A DNA stretch of 46,189 nucleotides from CAYVBW01 sp964449995. GTDB taxonomy: Bacteria > Patescibacteriota > Microgenomatia > UBA1400 > PJMF01. Positions 33,199 to 43,600 of the stretch are shown piece by piece. Every line of letters begins with the position of its first letter. The stretch's first letter is position 1. The translations under genes were made by a program, and so were the position numbers. Location: assembly GCA_964449995.1 (NCBI GenBank), contig CAYVBW010000003.1, forward strand, positions 1-46,189. The letters run 5' to 3'. The notes under the pieces were generated by a model, which saw only the letters and a list, made by a program, of their open reading frames with translations, was not told where the DNA came from and did not search any database.

Positions 33199-33942
33199 TC
33201 AGCTAAAATGATTTTTAAGCTTATTTAGCAGCGATAAGCCATTCTCTACTTGAGAAAAATAGTAAGAAATTAATCCATGATCAATTTCCAAATGCCTAAT
33301 TAAACGATCATAAACCGAATAAATACTCTTTTTTTGCTGATTGCTCAATCTTTTAGATTTAGATTTTTTGGTTAGCATATTTTCTAATTGACTGCCAATA
33401 TCAGAGTAAGCTTTGATTAATGATCTCAACTCAGTTTTTTGTCCTATAATTTTTAACTGATCACCGAACTCCAAATTGTCATATTTAACAATTATGACAC
33501 AGCCACGATAGGCTTTCTCTAATAAATCCAGCAGCTTGTCAGTTAACTTTCCAGCGTGCAAATAAACTCCTCTCTCTAAAGCAAAGCAATACTCTTTTAA
33601 TAAAACAGTACGCAAGTATCGAAAGTTTCTGTCGATTGCTGGAGGCTTTAAAAACACAATCATGCACCAATCACCCTGCCATGGTTCAGTCTGTTGGTTT
33701 AAAACCGGAAAATCAGCCTCTAACTGACTCTTGCCATGAGTACTAATAGTTAAGTGCAAATCTTCTGTTAAGCGGTCGCTGAATAATAAATCGCTTCTCT
33801 CTAAATGCCTAATTAATGACAGACGCCCCTCCTCAGTAATCTCAGGAATAATGATAGGAACCTGCTCATAGGCAACTCTGCGACGCTGCTGTTGCCCGAT
33901 CGGGTAAAGCCACATTAACAGTTTTTTGCTAGTAAATTTCAT
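33199..33942 (-). CDS. PaaX-like regulatory protein
   Basis: 247 residues. A winged-helix-like N-terminal part (GRLSLIRHLERSDLLFSDRLTEDLHLTISTHGKSQLEADFP) is followed by the PaaX central pattern: PWQGDWCMIVFLKPPAIDRNFRYLRTVLLKEYCFALERGVYLHAG, corresponding to PWDGxWxLVxFDxPExxRxxRxxLRxxLxxLGFxxLxxGVWVSP. This central domain resembles Cas2 in fold. The C-terminal ~90 residues are helical. PaaX proteins are transcription repressors, in other bacteria of phenylacetate genes; no such genes are here, so the target is unknown. No cas genes or CRISPR array were found. It is divergent from the giant surface-protein gene and might regulate it (inference). Confidence 0.55.
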   Translation of the reverse strand: MKFTSKKLLMWLYPIGQQQRRRVAYEQVPIIIPEITEEGRLSLIRHLERSDLLFSDRLTEDLHLTISTHGKSQLEADFPVLNQQTEPWQGDWCMIVFLKPPAIDRNFRYLRTVLLKEYCFALERGVYLHAGKLTDKLLDLLEKAYRGCVIIVKYDNLEFGDQLKIIGQKTELRSLIKAYSDIGSQLENMLTKKSKSKRLSNQQKKSIYSVYDRLIRHLEIDHGLISYYFSQVENGLSLLNKLKNHFS

Positions 33943-34631
33943 TTCAGTAGACAGTTCTTAAATACTAATAGTGACAAATATTTTAATGTTTGGTTTTTGA
34001 CTTGATGAATCTAAGTTTAAATAATGATCAACGATAATTGTCCAATCTTTACAAAACAAACCTTAGTTGCAAATTACTCAAAAATATAACTATATCTTTT
34101 TACACAATCTAAAAAAGTTTTCCACATAATTGCCTACCCGAATCTAACAACTTACAATTTTTAAAACAAATTTTTTTACTTTTTATTAATTATTAAATCT
34201 TTTTTACCCCTTTATCCAGAGTTAAAGATAATAAATTTTACTTATTCAACTCTATCCACAAAACCTACTCGCAAATTCATCTTCACATAATACACATATT
34301 TTACTGTATTTTGCAAGTAGTAAAACTGTGGAAAACTTTGGTAAATCTTCTTGTTTTTTAACCCAAGTACTATATATTAACTTTGCCCGCAATATAGTTT
34401 GATAGCATTTGATAGTTTATTCCAGCTTATCTTTGTACAACTTGCTGAAAAACGGTTTTTTTTGCATTTTCAGTTTTCCTCAAAAACAATCCACAGCTTC
34501 TCTGTCAGCCATTTTCTGCCTGAAAACCAGAGGTTGAATTTAGCTTGACATTTTTCTAAACTTTAGTCATTACTTAAACGTCTAATGAATCTGGAGTTAG
34601 ACAAAAAACAAAAAAGGACCAATAAAACACT
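33943..34631. other. AT-rich divergent region with several near-consensus DnaA boxes
   Basis: About 690 bases between divergent genes. One-mismatch matches to TTATCCACA occur at 34118-34126 (TTTTCCACA), 34212-34220 (TTATCCAGA), 34252-34260 (CTATCCACA) and 34328-34336 (minus strand), with a weaker one near 34488. Nearer the giant gene are TTGACA (34545-34550), GTCTAA/TTAGAC (34580-34602) and AAAAAAGGACCAATA before the GTG. It could be a DnaA-bound regulatory region or an origin-like site; no dnaA or dnaN is nearby. Confidence 0.45.
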
Positions 34632-37600
34632 GTGACTGCCCAACAAAGATACATCTCCAGCGTTTTAACAGCTTTTTCAACATTTTTGGAAAACTTAGAC
34701 CCAAAAAAGCTTACCAATGACAGCGATAGGTCTAAAAAAGACCTAAAAATCGAGTCTCAAAAGCTTTTAATCAAGTTTTTAAACTGGAAAAAACAGTTTA
34801 CAAGCTGGAGCCCAGAGGAAATAGAACAATTTGTTGCAGACAACAAGCTCGAAACAAAAAACGAACCAGCAGCTGTTACTATTTTGACCCAGTTTGTTAA
34901 TGACTATCCTCCGCTCCAGACAAACATGTTCCTCCAGGAATTCTTGTTAGCACTTCAAAAAGAAAACTGCTCGCAATCTACCATAAAAAATTATCGCAGT
35001 GACATCAGCCAATTCATTCAATCTTCAGCAGCAAAAACTATTGACTCATTGCTAACAAAAACCAAACTAGATGCTTTTTCTCTAGAGCAAAAGCAAAAAG
35101 GCCTTAAAAGCTCCACTATTAAACGCAAATTCAGCAGTGTTATTCAATTTGGGCTGTGGCTAAAAAATGAAGGATTGCTGAGTGACCCTCCCCAGTGGCT
35201 AGAAGTAGGGTATGTTTATGAGCTTGAAGAAAAAAAGGGAGAAAAAAACCAGAAAGAAGAACAGGAAAAAATAGTAGCAGTCGCAAGGGTTAAGAAAAAA
35301 ATTCAGCCTGAAGAAGCAACTCAATTAGCAAAAAAAGCACCATCAAAACAAAAAGCCATTCCAGCTAAAGCCATCACGGTTCAACCTGGTAAGCGCAACT
35401 TATTAAATCTAAAAGATAAAAAAACGAAATCAGGCCAAGAAGTCATCAGTACCACCAACACTAACTCAACAAAACCCTCTGCCCTGCGCAATCAAGAAAA
35501 AAGAGCTCAGGTAAAAAGCGGTCTCAGCCAACTGTCAACTAAAATCTCAGACGACATAAAAGAAAAATTTAATCAAACATTTAACCAAGCCAAACAAACC
35601 GCCAGCCAAGCAAAACAAGCCACAGCTCTTAATATTCTGCCTTACATCAACTTAGCAATCATCATCCTATTTTTTCTGGGGCTGGGCTCGCTGGGATACA
35701 AGCAACTTATCACTAATGCTCCTTTTCAGTATGCTTTTCCCAGCACGCCTACCCCGCCAGGACGCACCTTGTCATTTCAAGGCCGGCTAACCGACCCGGG
35801 CCAAAATCCTATCACGCAAGATAGCGATATGGTCTTTATTTTGTATGATGCCCTGACTGCTGGCACAACCCTATGGACTTCCAACACCTGCACCATTGAA
35901 CCTGACCAAGATGGAATCTTTACTGTTGGTTTGGGCGATACTACGGAATGTGGGCCAGCCATACCTGATGGCGTCTTTACTGAAAATCCCAATGTGTGGT
36001 TAGAGGTGGCGGTTGAAGGAGAAACCCTTGCCCCACGCCAGCCAATTCGTACAGTAGCCTATGCAATTAACGCCGAAACCTTGCAGGGTTATCCCCTAGC
36101 AGCCGACACTGGAGCTACCAATAATACCGTTTTGGCAATGAACAGCTCAGGAGAAGTATTATTGGGCGAAACTAACCCAAAAATTGAAGCCACTGGCACT
36201 AGCCTCACCCTAGAAGCCAAAAGCTTACTACTCAACGCCACCGGTGGAACGGCGGACATTCAACTAACTGCCACCAACGAAATTAGTTTAATTAGCTCAA
36301 CAGGTTTGGTTAATTTAAACAATTTGCTATATGTAGAGGACTCTACCGGCGGTATTGGTATCGGCACTACTGAACCGGGAACTGCCAAGTTGGCAGTAAT
36401 GGGCGGAAATATGGGGATAGGTACTACCACTCCATCAGAGAAACTACATGTAGAAGGTGGAGGTATAAGACTAGGTAGTACTTCAGATGCTAATAATGTT
36501 TTGGATACTGCAGCTGCTTCTGGAGCTCCATCAGGAAACTTATATTGGGGTAATAGACAACTAGTAGATAGTGCTAATATTGGTAACTTTGGAGTAGCTA
36601 GTGTTACCAACAGTGATGGTACTTTAACTATCTCTCCTACTACTGGAGATGTCATAGCTTCTCTTAATTTAGCTAATGCTAATACTTGGACAGGAGCACA
36701 AACTTTTAATGATTTGACAATTGCAGATACTAATGTGTCTTTAACTGGAGCTTCTACCAACTTTGCTTCTACTGGCAATATCTCTTTTAATACTAATCAG
36801 TTGTTTATTAACCAAAGTAGTGGAAATGTGGGGGTGGGGACAACAGGGCCAAATTTTAAACTAGACATAACTGTTTCTGGTGACGGTGATGGGGTAAACA
36901 TTAAAAACCCCACAAGCGATGGGACTATAGAGTCTGCGGGATTCCAATTAAAAAATAATCAGGGCGGTGATGGCTCTTTCTTTAAGTTGTATTCCGAAAA
37001 TACTGGGGTCTCTGCTTTAAATAGCCTTTTATATATAAAAAATTCAGTTGGGAGCATTAGTTTTCTTGCAAATACAGGAAGTAGTATTGGTTTTGGTATT
37101 GGGAATACGGCTGCTAATGCAGATGATTTAGTAATAGCAAGTACCGGCAACGTCGGAATTGGGACGACGGAACCTAAAGTAAAATTAGAAATCGCAGGAG
37201 ATACAGGATTTACCTGGTTTGATTCTGACTCAAGAGCTAAAGCTAATGCAACCACAGGAGGTTCTTTTGCTGTGTTTACTCCATCAGTATTTGGAGTTGA
37301 TGGAACACATAATTCTGGTCTAGCAATAGATGGTTCCTATTCGTCATTAACATCCACTATAAATATAAAAGCTTTTGGCGTTTATACAGGCAGCTATCGC
37401 TCAAATCTAGCTTTTCATACAACCAACGGTACCTCAATAAACGAAGCAATGAGAATTAACCATCTCGGCAACGTCGGCATCTCCACCACTACTCCAGGAG
37501 AAATTCTAGATGTAGTGGGTAATGTTCAGTTTAGTGGTGCTCTTATGCCCTCAGGTAATGCAGGAGTTAGTAGTTATGTCTTAACCTCTGCTGGTACTGG

Positions 37601-40600
37601 TAGTGCTCCTACTTGGACAGATCCATCTACTTTGGGTACTAACTATTGGCAGAGAAATAGTAATACACTCTCTCCTGCTACTATTACTGATGCTATTAGT
37701 GTTGGCAGTACCACTCCCTCTAGTGCTCTCTTTTATGTACCAGGTACTACTAATAATGATGCTTACTTTAATCTAGGTACTGGTAATGTAGGGATAGGTA
37801 CCACTACTCCTGGCTCTGCTCTCTCTGTTGTGGGTGCTATCAGAAGCAGTAGCCTGTCAGCAGGAGGAATAGTTAAAGCAGCTGCTACTACTGGAGAGTT
37901 AGAAATAGCAACAGCCGGTACTGATTATGAAGTACCACTTACATTTGAAAGTGGTTTAACTAGAAGTGCCAATACAGTCAGACTAGGTGGAGCTCTCACC
38001 CAAGCTACTGATATCCCTCTTTCAGGTCATGATCTTACCTTTTCAGGAGCTAGCGGTAACATCGGGATTGGTACTACCACTCCTGCCAACAGACTTTCTA
38101 TTACTGGAGATGCTGATATTACTGGCAACCTTGGCATCGGCACCACCACTCCAGGATATAAACTAGACATTGCAGGTACTGGTACTCTCTTTAGAATAGC
38201 CTCAGGTGGTACTGACCTTTTTACTGTTACTGATTCACTTATTACTTCCAACCTACCTCATACTTTTACCTCCAGCGGGGATGTGAGTATGGCCTACAAC
38301 CTCTACTTTACTAATCAGTTGTCTAGCAAGATTGAAAGCTATGGTCCTTTTAGTATTATTGCTGGAGAGCCACATGAATCTAATAACCTTACTCTAAAAA
38401 CTTTTAATGCTGGTAGATTGCTAGTAGAGAGTTCCAATTTCTGGGTGGATTATAACAATGTTGGGATAGGTACTACCACTCCATCAGAGAAACTACATGT
38501 AGAGGCGGGAGGTATAAGACTAGGTAGTACTTCAGATGCTAATAATGTTTTGGATACTGCAGCTGCTTCTGGAGCTCCATCAGGAAACTTATATTGGGGT
38601 AATAGACAACTAGTAGATAGTGCTAATATTGGTAACTTTGGAGTAGCTAGTGTTACCAACAGTGATGGTACTTTAACTATCTCTCCTACTACTGGAGATG
38701 TCATAGCTTCTCTTAATTTAGCTAATGCTAATACTTGGACAGGAGCACAAACTTTTAATGATTTGACAATTGCAGATACTAATGTGTCTTTAACTGGAGC
38801 TTCTACCAACTTTGCTTCTACTGGCAATATCTCTTTTAATACTAATCAGTTGTTTATTAATCAAAGTAGTGGAAATGTGGGGATTGGGACGACGAGTCCA
38901 GAACGAAAATTAGAAATTACTGGAGGATCATCTGACGGCATTAAAATCAGTGGCTCATCAGTAATGGAAACTTACTTTACTGCCGAAAGATGGACATTAA
39001 GAAATATATACACTGGAGCAGGATGGGCAAGACCACTGATGCAATTTGAAGATGCAGCTGCTTCTTCATATTTCCAAATTGGAGGATACGGTAGCGGTCA
39101 ATCATTTTACTATGGTTATATAGGGAATGCTTATAATGATGCAGTACTTAAATGGAAAACCGATGGAAGTTTTGGGGTCAACCTTAGTAGTACTACTCAT
39201 CCCAGCCATCCATTTCAGGTAGGAGCAAATAGCTTAGTTGTTAACTCTTCAAATAACGTCGGCATCGGCCTCACCAACCCCAGCAGAGAACTTCAAGTCA
39301 ATGGTGGTATCAGAGCCAGTGACTACTATTCTTCTGATAACACTGCTGGTGCTACTTCTACTGTTTCAGGACTGGTATTTAAAAATGGACTTTATACTTC
39401 AGGAAGCATTAGTGGAGTTGATGATTATGACCACTGGAAGATTGCTGCTGATGGCACTGCTGGCACTGAAGAAGTTGGTTCTGGCGACACAGTCACTATT
39501 ACTGGTCATACTGCCATCACTGCCACTAGAGCAACCAGGAATATTAGCATATCAGTTACTGATGGTTCTATTACTAATACACAACTTGAGTACAATACTG
39601 GCCAACACTTAACCACTACCAGCTCACCCACCTTTTCTAAACTCACTTTATCCAGTACTGACAATAATACTATTGATCTATCTGGCAATACTGCCGGGAT
39701 TACTTTCTCTAATGCTTTAGGTGGTACAAACCAAATTATCACAGCTGGCAATTCTCATCTTGCTTTAATGCCACATGGAACAGGGAATGTGGGAGTGGGG
39801 ACAACGAGTCCAGGCACAGACCTTGATGTAGTTGGTACTGGTCGCTTCTCATCTACTTTAACTGCGTCTAACGGACTTACTTTAACCACAGGTGCTCTAA
39901 ATCTCACTTCAACCTCAGGAGCATTATCGCTGTCAGGACTATCTGCTTCCTCCATCTCAACCGGAGCCAACAACTTAACTATTACTGCCGGCAACTTTAA
40001 CACTACCTCAACTGGTATTAACTCAACTGCTATTGGTGCCACTACTCGCTCAACCGGTGCTTTTACTACCCTTGCAGCCAACTCCACAGTGACTTTTTCT
40101 GATATTAGTGGTGCAACAGAAACAGATGCCCTTATGATTAACAGTTCTGGGGTGTTGAGTAAGCGAACCTTAAGCGCTGTCGCTTTTGATGGCTTTACTG
40201 AAGTTGATCCCACTTGGGAAGGAGATGCTAACCTCACCAGCGATATTGGCAGAACCGGCAACGTCGGAATTGGCACTACCACTCCCAACGCGAAACTAGA
40301 GATTAGTGGTGACATCCGTTTGAGAGGTGATCTATGGTTTAGAGATGCTCATCGATATTTAGGTACTCAAACTAATCATAATCTTTACTTTAGAACTAAC
40401 AACGCCAATAGAATGACTATCTTAAGTGGGGGGGATGTGGGGATAGGAATAACAACTCCATCAGAAAAACTACAAGTATCAGGTAATATCTGGACCCACG
40501 ATAGTTGGATTGGAGGACAGACACTTTATGTAGGATCGGGAATGGCAGCTTCCGGACAAAATGGCCCCCAAGATAAATTCTATGGCAATGCAGAACTTAA

Positions 40601-43600
40601 TTTTAGCACAAGCACAGGTAAAAAAATCAACTTTCTTGATGGCTGGAACAAAGATATTTATGTCACCACTTCACTACTTAGAATTAGAAATCATGAATCC
40701 GGGGCAAGTAATCAATATATAGAGATACTCTCAGACACTGGGTCAAATGCTCGTATTGATTTAGGTAGTTTCAATGACGATGGTGATGTAATCACGCCAC
40801 AATTATCTGTAAGAACTGGCACAGGCAATGTGGGTATTAGCACCACTAATCCTATTTCTATCCTTGATATAACCCAAAGCGGAAACACATCTCAAGTTCA
40901 TATAGGAGCAGCTAATACAGGCATGTTCCTTTCAAGTGGACTGGATTCTCAATTTACTATAACTGGTGGGGCAAAAAGACTTTCTAATGGCGACTGGGAG
41001 GCAAGAGCTACTACCGCTTCACATATTGGCTCCTTCGATGGAAATATTTCATTCGTTAAAGCAACTGGATTAACTGTAGGCAATACTTTTTCTTGGGATG
41101 AAACTATGAGGATCCACCATAGTGGTAATGTTGGTATTGGCACTACTAATCCTCGCTCAATATTAAACATTAAAGGGGGAGGGCTTGGTATTGGTTCTGG
41201 CGATGCTATTAGCACTACTGATGGAGCAAGAAGAAGCATTCAAATCGCCTCAGATACCTCATACGGAGGAACGTATGACGACCATTCAGGATATTTAATG
41301 TATTCAACAATGCCTGGTGGGTGGGGAACAGCGCAGCTTCACTTTGCTAGATCCACCAACTGGGGAACCTACGACTCATCTCCAACTCTTAGTTTATCTG
41401 GGCAAAACGTCGGGATTGGAACTACTGATCCATTTACTAATCTTCATGTAGACGGGGGTACTTATATTGATGGTGATCTAGGCTTGGGTAAAAACCAACA
41501 TCATGCCTTGGGCAAAAACCCAAGTATGGTGCCCAACTGGAGTTTTGAAGTTCAAAATACTCCAGGTAGCTATCCAGATGGATGGGAATCGTGGGGAGGT
41601 ACTGGCTCATATTCAGCTTACAGATCTGCTACTTGGAGAAGGCATGGAGACTATAGCTTTGCATTACAGGCAAATAACTCTAGTAGCCATGTAAATGCTA
41701 GATCTGCATGTATTCCTGTCACGGGTAGCACCACATACCAACATGCCTTAAGCATCAGGTCTTCAGCTAGCACCAATAAGGGTCTAGTCTGGAGGATGAC
41801 GGAATTTAAAGATGCCAGGTGTACTTCTGGATCTTACATTAGAGATAGAGAGTTAATAGCTTTTGATGCTGGCGTTAGTACCAGCTGGACACAGCACACC
41901 AACACAAGTTCCTCAACTCACTCAAATACCAGAGGAGTAAAAATTCACATTCATAATTACTTCCCCAATGTAGCAGCTACCTTTTATATTGATAGGATTG
42001 TGATGAGAGAATCAGCCTATAATAATACCGACCTAGCAGAAATGGTTCCAGCAGCAAATGAAAATATTACTCAAGCAGATATTGTAACTATTGATAAAGA
42101 AACAGGAAAAGTTAAACTAGCTACAAAACCCCATGACCCTAGCCTTTTTGGCATAGTGTCTACTGAACCCGCAATCGTTCTTCATAGCGAAAATGAAGAT
42201 ATGCCTAAAGCTACCGTTGCTCTAGCAGGACGTGTGCCAGTTAAGGTTTCAACTAGTAACGGTCAAATTAGTTCAGGTGATCCCATTACCTCTTCTAATC
42301 TTCCAGGAATTGGAACTAAGGCTACTCAAGCGGGAACCATTATTGGGAATGCCATGGAAAGCACCCAGGAATGGAATGAGGATGTTTGTCCGCCCGTTTC
42401 ATCTCTTGGAGATATAGAATGGCCAAGGGATGATGGCCTTAATCCAGAAAAACCATGTTTTAGGCTACCAGATGGAACCTATGTTGGAAAAGTAGTAGTT
42501 TTCGTCAATACCTCCTGGAGTGACTCTCAAGTATATTTAACAGATACTGGTGGTATTAGAATTATTGGTGAAGTAAAAGATGGAATTGAAAGATATCAAT
42601 TACAAGATGAGGATGGCAAAATTATTCACAGAGTTGGGGCTTTTAGCGAAGCTGCGATTGCCAGATTAAGAGCTGGTTTAGTTGAAACCAGTAAAGTGGT
42701 TGCTGAAAACGCTGATGTAGCCAAAGCTAACATTAACAACCTCACAGCCCAAACTTTTCAATCCACTTCAGGCACCATCAATAAGCTCACTACCAACACC
42801 CTAAAATCAGCCAAAGCCACCATTGAAGAGCTCACTACCCAGCGAGTAAAAATTGGCAACTTCTTCCTAACAGAAAAAGATGGCAAACTCCAAATTCAAG
42901 ATAAAGATCAACAAACTGTAGCCACCATTGATCAAGACGGCAACACTCAACTCACTGGTAATTTAACTGCTCAAGGAACAATAAGTAGTCCTGAATCCTC
43001 CACTACTTCAAGCACCACCAGTACCAAACTGGCAGAGCTCATTGCTGATGAAATTCAGGCTGGAAAGATCACAGTTGATAACTTAACCACCGAAGGGTTA
43101 ACTGCCACCGGCAGTTCTAAACTAGCCCAGCTAATGGCAGAAAATGTTGAGCTTGAAACTTTGTTGGCTCAAGAAGTTCAAACCTCCAGCCTGCAAGCCG
43201 AAGCAATTCAAACCACAGACTTAACTGCTACCGGCAGCAGTAGGCTGGCTCAACTAATGTCCGATGATGTTGAAACTGAAGATTTAACTGCACAAAATGC
43301 ACAAATTGCACAAGCTGATATTTCTAATGCGGATATCAACACTGCTCGTATTAATGAACTAGAAATAAGCCAAGAGCTAAGAGCCCAAGCTTCTCGCTTT
43401 GAACAACTTGAATCCAAGCTGGCTGACTTTGAAAGAATCCAAGCTGACACAGCCCACATCATCAGCGGTCACATCGACCAAGCCACCTTTAATCAAGCAG
43501 ACTTTGGCAGCGCTACCTTTGACACTGCTACTATCAGCGGTACTTTATATGCAGATGTTATTGCCGGCTTTGAGGAAAAAGTGGCCCAAGCTTTCCGCCA

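Noticed and set aside
34632..35200. Integrase gene indicating a prophage or integrative element
   Set aside because: Only the N-terminal SAM-like domain is present, in frame with a membrane fibre protein; the catalytic R-H-R-Y domain, attachment sites and other phage genes are absent.
36414..38882. Diversity-generating retroelement with template and variable repeats
   Set aside because: The two copies differ at only four positions, not biased to adenines, and no reverse transcriptase gene lies in the window.
36260..40315. Long minus-strand open frames inside the giant gene (such as 36260-36778 and 39755-40315)
   Set aside because: They mirror the repeated Gly/Thr-rich codons of the + strand; the proteins are Pro/Val-rich shadows that are duplicated together with the repeats.
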